A stretch of DNA of 64,000 nucleotides from Streptomyces sp. L-9-10 (GTDB lineage: Bacteria; Actinomycetota; Actinomycetes; Streptomycetales; Streptomycetaceae): assembly GCF_004151105.1 (NCBI RefSeq), contig NZ_PHRF01000090.1, positions 186,001-250,000 on the forward strand. The letters run 5' to 3'. Below, piece by piece: positions 56,262 through 64,000 of the stretch. A program made the translations under genes and the position numbers. Every line of letters starts with the position of its first letter. Within the stretch, counting starts at the first letter, position 1. The notes under the pieces are model-generated. The model ran no database searches. It saw nothing but the letters and a program-made list of their open reading frames with translations, and was not told where the DNA came from.

Positions 56262-57337
56262 CGGGCGGCGCACCTGCCGCGGGCCGGACCGACCGCCCCG
56301 AACGCGGCGACGGCACACGCACGGTCGCCCCCGCCGAAGAGCGCCCCGGCGGCCGGCTCCGCCACGACGCCCCCGCCTGGCGGCCGGCCCACACCCCGGT
56401 GGCCTGCGTCGGCGAGACGATGGCCGCTCTCGTGCCGGACCCCGTCGCCCCGCTGGACAGCGCCGACCTGCTCCGGGTCCGGATCGCCGGCGCCGAGTCG
56501 AACGTGGCGATGTACCTGGCCGACCACGGGGTGCCCGCGCGCTGGGTGTCCGCCCTCGGCGACGACCCGTTCGGCCGCCGGATCCGCGACGAAGTGGCCG
56601 CGTCCGGCGTCGACATCAGCGGCGTACGCACCGATCCGCACCGCCCGACCGGAATCCTCGTCAAGAACCCGGGCCCCGGCGGAACCACGGTCCATTACTA
56701 CAGGCGCGGCTCGGCCGCCTCCGCCCTGGGCCCCGGCCTCCTCGACGACGAGGCCGTACGGACCGCCGGGCTCGTCCACCTGAGCGGTATCACTCCCGCG
56801 CTCTCACCGGACTGCCTGGCCCTCGTCGCCGCGCTGCTGCGCCCGGCGCCCGGGACACGCCCGTGCCCCGTCAGCTTCGACGTCAACCACCGGCCGGCCC
56901 TGTGGAGCGACGATACGGCCGCCGCCGTGCTCCACGACTTCGCGAACCGGGCGGACATCACGTTCGTCGGACTCGACGAGGCCCAGGCGCTCTGGGGGAA
57001 CGGGCTGGCCGGGCCCACGGACGTACGGTCCCTGTTGCCCGGACCCCGCATCCTCGTGGTCAAGGACGGCGGGTACGCCGCGACCGCGTTCGAGGGCACC
57101 CGTGTCCACACCGTGCCCGCGCCGAAGACCGAGATCGTTGAACCGGTCGGGGCGGGCGACGCGTTCGCGGCCGGGTTCCTCGCGGGGCTGCTGCGCGACG
57201 AGGGCATGGTCCGGGCCCTGCGGCTCGGACACCTCACGGCGGGCGCCGCGCTCGGCGTGACAGGAGACCACGGCCCGCTGCCGGACCGTGGCCGTATCGC
57301 CGCTCTCCTCGACATGCCCCCCGAGATGTGGGCGTGA
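56258..57337 (+). CDS. PfkB-family 2-keto-3-deoxy sugar acid kinase (KDGal/KDG kinase)
   Basis: 359-aa ribokinase-family protein. After an unusual 45-residue Arg/Pro/Ala-rich N-terminus the fold starts with VACVGETMAALVPD, followed by GAESNVAMYLADHGV, FDVNHRPALW, VKDGGYAATAFEG and the anion-hole/catalytic motif PVGAGDAFAAGFLAGLL. This matches KDG kinases rather than the DgoK fold. It would phosphorylate 2-keto-3-deoxygalactonate before the aldolase step. ATG overlaps the aldolase stop. Confidence 0.9.
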   Translation: MTGGAPAAGRTDRPERGDGTRTVAPAEERPGGRLRHDAPAWRPAHTPVACVGETMAALVPDPVAPLDSADLLRVRIAGAESNVAMYLADHGVPARWVSALGDDPFGRRIRDEVAASGVDISGVRTDPHRPTGILVKNPGPGGTTVHYYRRGSAASALGPGLLDDEAVRTAGLVHLSGITPALSPDCLALVAALLRPAPGTRPCPVSFDVNHRPALWSDDTAAAVLHDFANRADITFVGLDEAQALWGNGLAGPTDVRSLLPGPRILVVKDGGYAATAFEGTRVHTVPAPKTEIVEPVGAGDAFAAGFLAGLLRDEGMVRALRLGHLTAGAALGVTGDHGPLPDRGRIAALLDMPPEMWA

Positions 57338-57447
57338 GACCGGGCCGGCCGGCCGCGCCCGATGCGACACGCGAGCCCCTGGCAGCGGGCAACCGTACTG
57401 AGTAGATTCATAAGGGGTGGGGCTTCGCGTGGTGAATGGGGGAAGGT

Positions 57448-57879
57448 ATGGACCACGAGTTGATGGCACTGGCTTCGACAGCCGCGACCACTGTGGTGAG
57501 CCAACTGGCCACCGACGGCTGGGAACAGGTCAAACGGGCGGTCGCCGCACTGTGGCGGCGCTCGGATCCCGACGACCCGGAGCAGGCCGAGGCCGTCGAA
57601 CGGGAACTGGCCGAGAGCCGGGCGGAGTTGCTCGCGGCGCTGATCGCCGGTGACGAGCAGGCCGAGCGCATCCTGACAGCACAGTGGAGTGGCCGGCTCC
57701 GCGGTCTGCTGGCCGCCTCTCCGGCCCTGGCCGACGCGTTGCGCCAGGTGCTCGCCGAGATCGGAACCGGGGAGCCGCGGTCCGAGACCGGAGCTGGCCG
57801 GGTGGACATGCACGCCACGGCGTCCGATCACGCCAAGGTGTTCCAGGCGGCACGTGACCAGCACATCAGCGGGGCATGA
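57448..57879 (+). CDS. Small helical protein paired with the nSTAND gene
   Basis: 143-aa protein of unknown function, mostly helical and charged (QVKRAVAALWRRS; EAVERELAESRAELLAALIAG). The C-terminus carries VFQAARDQHI at residues 131-140, which closely resembles IYQAAGSQHI at residues 25-34 of the next protein. Its stop overlaps the next ATG (ATGA), so both are made together. ATG at 57448 follows GGGGGAAGG; ATG at 57436 is an alternative. It may be an adaptor or effector-associated partner of the STAND NTPase. Confidence 0.8.
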   Translation: MDHELMALASTAATTVVSQLATDGWEQVKRAVAALWRRSDPDDPEQAEAVERELAESRAELLAALIAGDEQAERILTAQWSGRLRGLLAASPALADALRQVLAEIGTGEPRSETGAGRVDMHATASDHAKVFQAARDQHISGA

Positions 57880-60800
57880 CCCGTCAGGGCCCGCGGCCCG
57901 GGGACGAACCCATCAGGCTGGAGGCGTACGCGTCCGGATCCGGCACCATCTATCAAGCCGCCGGGAGCCAGCACATTGCCGCGCGTGACCTGCATCTGCA
58001 TTTCTGGGACGGCACGCATCGCGTTCGCCGTCTCCAGCCGGGGGCGGAGGAGGACGACCGATGTCCCTACCCCGGTATGGTCGCGTTCACCGCGGATCAG
58101 GAGCAGTGGTTCTTCGGACGGGACCGGCTCAGGGCACGATTGACGGAGCGGCTCGACGAGTGCCTGCGCGAGGGAGGCGCCGTCGCGCTGGTCGCACCCT
58201 CGGGAGCGGGCAAGTCCTCCCTGCTACTGGCCGGGCTCGTGCCCGGTCTGGCTCGCGGCTCGTTGCCCGGCTCGCGGCGTTGGCCGTGCCTGCTGTTCAC
58301 ACCGACCGCGCATCCGATGGTCGCGCTCACGATGCATCTGGCCGCGCTGACGGGGAGTGACCCCGAGTCGTACGCCGACGAACTGGCCCAGGACCTTGAG
58401 GCCGTCGCCGGGCGGCTGCGGGAATCGCTGGCCGAGCGAGGGGCGGGGCGCCTGGCCATCATTGTCGACCAGGTCGAGGAACTGTTCTCACCGGACGTTC
58501 CCGAGTCCGAACGGCAACGATTCATCGACGTACTCGCGTTCCTGAGCCGGCCGTCGGCCCAGGGCGAAGAGCCGCTCGCGGTCGTGGTCTACGGCGTGCG
58601 CGCGGACTTCTACGCGTACTGCGCGCGTTACACGCCGCTGCGTGAGGCGTTGGAGCGCCGTCAGGTCTTCATCGGCCCCATGTCCACGGCCGAGGTCCGG
58701 GAGATCATCCTCTTCCCGGCACGGGCGGTCGGACTCGATCTGGAACCCGGCCTGGTCGAGGTGCTGCTGCGTGACCTCGGTGTGCCGGTGGAGACCCGCC
58801 CGGACCCGTCACTCGGCGACACGGCGGACGACGACGAGGGCGGCGGAGGCGGATACGACGCCGGGCGTCTGCCGCTGCTCGCCCACGTTCTGCGTGCCAC
58901 CTGGAGGGAGAGCGCCGGCTCGACGATGACGGTGGACGGCTACACGAACGCCGGCGGCATTCTGCGTGCCGTCGCGACCACCGCGGAGGGCGTCTTCAAG
59001 CGACTGGACGACGAGGGCAGGCAGACCGCACAGACGCTCTTCCGGCGCCTGGTCAGGATCGGCGACGGCATGGAGGACACCCGCCGCCCGGCATCCCGGG
59101 CCGATCTGATCAGCGAGGGTCTGACGCCCACGGTGGCCATGGCCGTACTTGACGCGTTCACCCGGGAACGGCTGATCACCCAGCGCCGCGACACGGTGGA
59201 GATCACCCATGAGGCATTGCTGCGCGCCTGGCCCCGGCTCCGCGGCTGGATGGACACCGACCGTTCCGACAACCTGCTGCGTCAGCGGATCGAGGACGCG
59301 GCAGCGGCCTGGGCCCGTGAGCATCGCGACCCCGCTCTGCTGTACCGGGGCAATCCCCTGGCCGCGGCGCGGAATTGGGCGACCCGCTCAGGAGCCGACG
59401 GTATCGGGCCGACCACCAAGGCGTTCCTCGCCGCGGCCCTCAGGGCGCGACGCCGCTCGATCCTCGTCCGCCGCACCGCCCTCGCGCTGTTGATGGTTCT
59501 CTCGATCGTGGCCGGAGACGCTGCCTTCCGTGCCACACAGCAGAGCCGGAGAGCGGACGAACAGCGCGTGGTGGCCGAGGAGCAGCGCCGTCTGGCCACC
59601 GTACGAGCGCTGCAGGCCGAGGCGGAGAATCTCCGCGACACCGACCCTCGTACCTCGCTGCGTCTCAGCCTCGCCGCGCTGCGTATCAAGCCGACGGCCG
59701 AGGCGCGGGCGGGGCTGGTGACCACACTGCAACGCACCCGTCTCACCGGCGGCTCCGTCCTGGGCACCAAGACGTCGGACACGCTCGCCTTCAGCAGGGA
59801 CGGCACCCTGCTGGCCACAGCGTCGTTGGTCGACAAGACGCATACGGTGTCCCTGTGGGACACGGCGGACGCCGTCCGGCCACGGCGGCTGGCCACGCTC
59901 TCCGGTCACACCGACTCGATCAACAGCCTCGCCTTCAGCCCCGACCGACGTCTCCTGGTGACCATCGCCAACGCCGGTCTCAACCCGGATGACGGCGTCA
60001 AGTCCGGCCGCAGCAGCCTGATTCTGTGGGATCTCGCGGACCGGACTCATCCTCGGCGGGTGCTGAGCTGGTCAGGCATGGACGATGCGCAGACGGCGGC
60101 CTTCAGCCCGGACGGCACGACGATGGCCGTGGTCGCGGGGCGAGCGAACGGCACGCTGGAACTCTGGGACATATCCCGCTCAACGGTCCCTCGGCGCCTG
60201 GCGGAACCGGCCGAGGCCGTCGACGCGCAGACCGTGGCGTTCAGCTCGGACGGGCATACGCTCGTCACCGGCTCCGGCTACCTCACAGCCAAGGACTCCT
60301 CCCTCTCGCCCAGCTCCATCACCCACACCACCGGATGGACCGTGTGGGACGTCACCGACCTCCGTCACCCCGAAGCGGTGGCGCGCCGCCCGTTCTTCGG
60401 CGCATCCGCTGTGTTCAGCCCGACCGCGCCGGTCCTGGCGGTTGGCTACGGCAGCGACCTCACACTGTGGGACCTCCGGACCCCGAGTGCGCCCCGGCGA
60501 CTGACGACCCTCGGTCACAAGGACCAGGTCCGGTCGGCCGAGTTCAGCCCCGACGGCCGGTCCCTGGTCGTCGCCGCGCTGGACGAAACGGTGTCCCTCA
60601 GGAGCATCCGCGATCCCGCCCACCCGGGAAAGCCGATACCTCTGGGCGGACACGAGAGGCCCGTCGGCGCCATCGCGTTCAGCCGTGACGGCCGCCGCAT
60701 CGGCCTGGCGGACGAGTCCATGACGATCTCGCGCTGGCTGGTGGGCAGCCGGGCCCCGGCCCGCGGGGTGACCGTGACCACGGCCTCCTTCCGCCCGATG

Positions 60801-61895
60801 GAATCGCGATTCAGCCCCGACGGCCGCAAGCTCGCGGTGGCGGGTACCGGCGGAAGGGTGCGGCTCTGGGACACCTCCGATGTCGGACGTCCCGCCAAAG
60901 AGGCAGAGCTGACCGGGCACCTCCAGATCGCCGAGTCGGTCGCCTTCAGCGGTGACGGCTCCGTACTCGCCGTCGGAAGCCAAGCCGGCGAGAACACGCC
61001 ACTCGGGCGGATCACTCTATGGGACACATCCGGCCTGCGCGCACCACGTCGACTCGTTCAACTCCCCGCGAAATCGGGGGTGTCGGCCGTGGCGCTCAGC
61101 CCCCGTGGAATGACACTGGCTGCCCTCGGAGGTGAGCTCTTCGGTCAATCGTGGGTCGGCCTGTGGGACATCAGCTCTCCGGTGGACCCGGTGCGGAAGA
61201 GCTTGCTCGATCCCTTCGATCCCCGTGAGCGGACGTCGTCGTCCCCGGGCCCGGCCGGAGGACTACCGCTCCTCGTGGGCCGGACTCCCGCGGTCTTCGG
61301 ACCCGACGGCGCGACCCTCGCTCTCCCCGACTCATTGTGGGACGTGTCGGACCCCGCCGCCCCCGCCAGGCTGCCCACACAGCGCACCGGGGATCCGTGG
61401 TCCCGGCTCCAGGACGGCTACTCGTATGCGGCTTTCAGTGCCGACGGGCGTGAACTGGTGACGGCCAGTGCGCGTGAGATCTCCATGTGGTCGTTGGACC
61501 ACACGGCGGGACGACGGCTCCTGGGCTCGGTGGACGCATCCGAAAGCGCGCTCTCGCAGGTCGCCTTCCACCCCGGGGGCCACTTGGTCGCGACGGGGAA
61601 CAGGGCAGGCCAAGTAGCCCTGTGGGATGTCAGCGACCCGACTCTGCCGGTTCGGGTGACGACGCTGACGGACACCACCGCGGAGATCGTGGACGTGCGG
61701 TTCAGCCCGGACCGAAGGACAGTGGCCGTTACCCTCGACTCCGGCGCCGTGGAGTTCTGGAACCTGGGAGACCTCCCTGCCATCGTCGCCGACGCGAAAG
61801 GCCAGGCGTGCGGAATCGTTGGATCGGGCCTGTCATCAGAGGAGTGGAAGCGATACGCGCCCGGCCTGCCGTACGAACGCACCTGCCCCAGGTAA
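57876..61895 (+). CDS. nSTAND NTPase with transmembrane helix and 14 WD-like repeats
   Basis: 1339-aa signalling NTPase. The N-terminus has the IYQAAGSQHI motif (25-34). The NACHT/STAND module has Walker A APSGAGKSS (107-115), Walker B LAIIVDQVEELF, VVYGVRADFY and a winged-helix end ITHEALLRAWPRLRGWM. A hydrophobic segment at about 530-547 may cross the membrane. From about 610 to 1320 there are 14 LWD-type WD repeats, fitting two seven-bladed propellers. The tail SSEEWKRYAPGLPYERTCPR is a recurrent ending of actinobacterial WD40 proteins. STAND proteins act as ligand-triggered switches in regulation and defence; the trigger and output here are unknown, and no nuclease, TIR or protease domain is visible. 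Confidence 0.92.
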   Translation: MTRQGPRPGDEPIRLEAYASGSGTIYQAAGSQHIAARDLHLHFWDGTHRVRRLQPGAEEDDRCPYPGMVAFTADQEQWFFGRDRLRARLTERLDECLREGGAVALVAPSGAGKSSLLLAGLVPGLARGSLPGSRRWPCLLFTPTAHPMVALTMHLAALTGSDPESYADELAQDLEAVAGRLRESLAERGAGRLAIIVDQVEELFSPDVPESERQRFIDVLAFLSRPSAQGEEPLAVVVYGVRADFYAYCARYTPLREALERRQVFIGPMSTAEVREIILFPARAVGLDLEPGLVEVLLRDLGVPVETRPDPSLGDTADDDEGGGGGYDAGRLPLLAHVLRATWRESAGSTMTVDGYTNAGGILRAVATTAEGVFKRLDDEGRQTAQTLFRRLVRIGDGMEDTRRPASRADLISEGLTPTVAMAVLDAFTRERLITQRRDTVEITHEALLRAWPRLRGWMDTDRSDNLLRQRIEDAAAAWAREHRDPALLYRGNPLAAARNWATRSGADGIGPTTKAFLAAALRARRRSILVRRTALALLMVLSIVAGDAAFRATQQSRRADEQRVVAEEQRRLATVRALQAEAENLRDTDPRTSLRLSLAALRIKPTAEARAGLVTTLQRTRLTGGSVLGTKTSDTLAFSRDGTLLATASLVDKTHTVSLWDTADAVRPRRLATLSGHTDSINSLAFSPDRRLLVTIANAGLNPDDGVKSGRSSLILWDLADRTHPRRVLSWSGMDDAQTAAFSPDGTTMAVVAGRANGTLELWDISRSTVPRRLAEPAEAVDAQTVAFSSDGHTLVTGSGYLTAKDSSLSPSSITHTTGWTVWDVTDLRHPEAVARRPFFGASAVFSPTAPVLAVGYGSDLTLWDLRTPSAPRRLTTLGHKDQVRSAEFSPDGRSLVVAALDETVSLRSIRDPAHPGKPIPLGGHERPVGAIAFSRDGRRIGLADESMTISRWLVGSRAPARGVTVTTASFRPMESRFSPDGRKLAVAGTGGRVRLWDTSDVGRPAKEAELTGHLQIAESVAFSGDGSVLAVGSQAGENTPLGRITLWDTSGLRAPRRLVQLPAKSGVSAVALSPRGMTLAALGGELFGQSWVGLWDISSPVDPVRKSLLDPFDPRERTSSSPGPAGGLPLLVGRTPAVFGPDGATLALPDSLWDVSDPAAPARLPTQRTGDPWSRLQDGYSYAAFSADGRELVTASAREISMWSLDHTAGRRLLGSVDASESALSQVAFHPGGHLVATGNRAGQVALWDVSDPTLPVRVTTLTDTTAEIVDVRFSPDRRTVAVTLDSGAVEFWNLGDLPAIVADAKGQACGIVGSGLSSEEWKRYAPGLPYERTCPR

Positions 61896-62072
61896 CCCTC
61901 CCAGCGGCGGACAGAACGCCGGGCGTCCGCCGCTGCGCGCGTGGCCCGCGTGAACCCACTACGAGGGCCGCAGGGCGACGACAACGCACCTTCCGCGAAG
62001 GCCGATGCGGCCGGCCGGGCCGTACGTGATTACATTCGGCCAGTGTCAGCCGGAAAGGGGCGGGAGCGCGGT

Positions 62073-63170
62073 ATGAGCAAGGACGGGCCGTCCATACCGG
62101 ACGAAGAGTGGGAGCGCTTTCTCCGGGAGGCCGGGACCGGGGCCCAGGGCGCTCCCAAGGAGCCCTCGGCGCGGGCCCGGATGGTGACGCGGAGGCTGGA
62201 GGGGGAGACCGGTCCGCCGGAGGGGTGGCGAACTCACCAGCCGCCCCGGCGGCGACGGGGCAAGGGCTGGTACGTGGTCGGCTTCCTGGCCGCGGTCGGC
62301 CTGCTCGTCGTGGCACTGGATCCGGGGCGGGTGGCCGGCTGGTTCGGGGACGGGGGCGGCGAGAGCGTACCGCTCGCCGCGGAGTCGGAACGCCCCGGTC
62401 AGCCCCCGGCGACGGAGGCCGCGGCACAACTCCCCACCGTGAAGGAACCGTTCAGGGGATCGCCCGCCGCACAGTGGGCCAACGGCACCGCGGGGATGAG
62501 TCTGCCCGCCGCACGGGCGACAGGCTGGATGAGCAGGGAACATGTCGCGCAGGCGCTCGAACAGAGCCGGAACTTCCTCGCCGCGTCCAGTCTGGATCCC
62601 GAGGTGCTGGGCGGGGAACGGCCGGCGAAGGCGATCGCGTTGATCAATCCCCATCAGCGGGATGTCCAGGACTACCTGGCGACCGCGTTCCGCGCGCCCG
62701 GCCGGGAGAACGATCCGCTGCTGCTGTTCAGCCGTTTCGCGAAAACGAAGGCGCGGCCCTTCGGTGACGTGGTCAGGACGCGAGGACGGATCACGTACGA
62801 GGAAGGTGAGCGCGGCGCGGTCGAGGTGACCACCGACGTCACCTACGTCTACCCGGTCGTACGCGCCGCGGCGGGCAGCGACGAGGTCGCGCGCACCATC
62901 GTGCGCCGCGAGATCGTGATGAGCTGGGACGACCCGTCGAAGGTGGTCATCGAGCCGGGAACGTTCTCCCTGGTCTCCTACAAGGTGGACACCGCCAACG
63001 GCGGCTGTGACAACGTCACCGGTTACTTCCTTCCCGAGTTCAGCGCCGAACGCGCCGTTACGGGCTCGGGAGACGGCCCCGAGGTCGACCCGTACGACCG
63101 GAGCACGTCGATGGACGCCCGCATGCGGGACGCCGGCGCGACAGGATGCGGAACCGCCACCCGGTCGTGA
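62073..63170 (+). CDS. Single-pass membrane protein of unknown function
   Basis: 365-aa protein. Residues 1-64 are polar and Arg-rich (starting MSKDGPSIPDEEWERFLREA), a helix at about 65-83 (GWYVVGFLAAVGLLVVALD) crosses the membrane, and about 280 residues lie outside. The outer part is likely globular, with AAQWANGTAGMSLP, VAQALEQSRNFLAASSLDP and DVTYVYPVVRA segments and two or more Cys near the end (GGCDNVTGY, GATGCG) that may bond. ATG at 62073 follows GGGAG. The family is common in streptomycetes but I know no function. It is 177 bp downstream of the nSTAND gene. Confidence 0.85.
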   Translation: MSKDGPSIPDEEWERFLREAGTGAQGAPKEPSARARMVTRRLEGETGPPEGWRTHQPPRRRRGKGWYVVGFLAAVGLLVVALDPGRVAGWFGDGGGESVPLAAESERPGQPPATEAAAQLPTVKEPFRGSPAAQWANGTAGMSLPAARATGWMSREHVAQALEQSRNFLAASSLDPEVLGGERPAKAIALINPHQRDVQDYLATAFRAPGRENDPLLLFSRFAKTKARPFGDVVRTRGRITYEEGERGAVEVTTDVTYVYPVVRAAAGSDEVARTIVRREIVMSWDDPSKVVIEPGTFSLVSYKVDTANGGCDNVTGYFLPEFSAERAVTGSGDGPEVDPYDRSTSMDARMRDAGATGCGTATRS

Positions 63171-63180
63171 GCGAGGAGAC

Positions 63181-63218
63181 GTGGAAGCCGGGGTGCTGTT
63201 CGGCACCCCGGCTTCCAC
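63181..63218 (+). terminator. Perfect 16-bp hairpin terminator
   Basis: GTGGAAGCCGGGGTGC (63181-63196), loop of 6 nt, GCACCCCGGCTTCCAC (63203-63218), 10 bp after the membrane protein stop; faces the convergent TerD-domain gene. Confidence 0.88.
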
Positions 63219-63306
63219 GAAGAGGGCGAGGAAAGCGGAAGGACTAATTTCATAGAGGAAGGAGAAGGAAGTCCCTCCATGGCCTCGCCGAGTCCCACGC
63301 TAGCAG

Positions 63307-64000
63307 TCAGCCGGGGATCAGGTCGCGCAGATTCTCCGGCGTGACGATCAGGGAATCCGGGTGCAGTCCGTCCGGGCGCTCCAGGCCGATGTAGGTGACC
63401 GGGCCGTCCGGGACCGTCGTACCGTCCCACAGTGTGATGCCCGTGGCGCGGTCGGCCATCAGGCCGGTGAGGTACCGGACCGTGAGGTAGTCACGCTCGA
63501 CGATGCCGCGCACCAGCGTGGCCACCGACAACCGGTTCTCTTCGACGCGGTTGGAGTCCGGGCTGCCCTGGAGGTACAGGTGGAGCCACTTGGCGCGCCA
63601 GCGGCCGTCGCTCCCGCGCCGGAACGCCAACGGCAGCGCGACTCTCCCCGGGCCGCGCAGCTCCGACTTCATGCGCACGGTACGCGGCTCGAAGGGGCGG
63701 CCCCGCTGCTCGGCATCGCGCCGCATGAACCCGAAGAACGACTCCTCGACCGCTTCGAAGTCCTCCCCCGAATAGATGTTGACCTGCGGGACGATGAAGG
63801 TGCCGCGCACGGCGTCCAGGCGCAGGTTGATGAACTCCGAGGCGCCGTCGGGCGCGTCCGTGATGTCGCCCGAGTGCTCGCCCCCGACCTCCGTGAGAGC
63901 GGTGTACGACAGCCAGCAGACGGTCGCGTACTCGGCGTCGAGCATCAGCGCCGACAGGTCGTAGTCGGTGCTGTGGCTCTTCTGCTTCCAGTAGACGAAG
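63307..64000 (-). CDS. TerD-domain protein, C-terminal part (5' end beyond window)
   Basis: The frame is open from its stop at 63307 to the window edge, giving at least 231 residues; an internal ATG at 63945 is not the start, since the TerD domain begins before it (STDYDLSALMLD). Further TerD-like features are YTALTEVGGEHSGDITDAPDG, INLRLDAV and VPQVNIYSGEDFEAVEESFFGFM. The remaining C-terminal part (KWLHLYLQGSP, LVRGIVERDYLTVRYL) fits the large actinobacterial RING/TerD proteins of the MXAN_6230/SCO0854 type, from memory. TerD domains bind Ca2+ and belong to tellurium-resistance-like stress systems. Confidence 0.8.
   Translation of the reverse strand, partial: FVYWKQKSHSTDYDLSALMLDAEYATVCWLSYTALTEVGGEHSGDITDAPDGASEFINLRLDAVRGTFIVPQVNIYSGEDFEAVEESFFGFMRRDAEQRGRPFEPRTVRMKSELRGPGRVALPLAFRRGSDGRWRAKWLHLYLQGSPDSNRVEENRLSVATLVRGIVERDYLTVRYLTGLMADRATGITLWDGTTVPDGPVTYIGLERPDGLHPDSLIVTPENLRDLIPG

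Overview
The window is chromosomal DNA of a high-GC actinomycete, almost certainly Streptomyces. The signs are GC-saturated third codon positions, frequent GTG/TTG starts, ATGA/GTGA stop-start overlaps, Tat and lipobox signals, DmdR1/IdeR-type 19-bp iron boxes, one rare TTA codon, and families typical of the genus. I see no tRNA, rRNA, CRISPR array, insertion sequence or prophage. Only the two end genes are cut by the window.

1-8.2 kb holds conserved single genes: a truncated aldehyde dehydrogenase; a secreted PQQ-type sugar dehydrogenase with a TTA codon and a DasR-like site upstream; a PAS-PAS-GAF-PP2C (SpoIIE-type) phosphatase; and metE behind a cobalamin riboswitch.

8.2-42.5 kb is an iron-regulated hydroxamate siderophore locus with eight candidate iron boxes. 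It contains a formyltransferase and an ornithine N5-monooxygenase (divergent), a siderophore-binding lipoprotein, a 4757-residue four-module NRPS, an MbtH-like protein, a two-subunit ABC exporter, a FecCD/FecCD/FecE-type importer, an amidohydrolase, a GNAT resembling N-acetylglutamate synthase, argB, an EntB/PhzD-type isochorismatase, a PPOX-fold flavoprotein, and a second importer with a fused double permease. My reading of the adenylation pockets (N5-modified hydroxyornithine, Ser, N5-hydroxyornithine, N5-modified hydroxyornithine), the formyltransferase and the terminal condensation domain without a thioesterase together predict a foroxymithine-type tetrapeptide. The argA-like and argB genes would feed ornithine to it under iron starvation.

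42.7-44.3 kb is a divergent TetR regulator / NmrA-type reductase pair.

44.4-57.3 kb is an alpha-galactoside utilisation locus: a secreted GH27 alpha-galactosidase with a PLL-like propeller, an ABC sugar importer, an intracellular GH36 alpha-galactosidase, an SDR (possible galactose dehydrogenase), a DgoR-like GntR regulator, galactonate dehydratase, a mutarotase-fold protein, KDPGal aldolase and a PfkB-type KDGal kinase. The order suggests galactose is oxidised by a De Ley-Doudoroff route. Two similar AT-rich promoter motifs precede the GH27 gene and the importer operon.

57.4-64 kb holds a small protein overlapping a 1339-residue nSTAND NTPase with 14 WD-like repeats. The two share a short [VI][FY]QAAxxQHI motif at their facing ends and look like a STAND-type sensing or conflict module. 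A single-pass membrane protein of unknown function and the C-terminal part of a TerD-domain protein follow.
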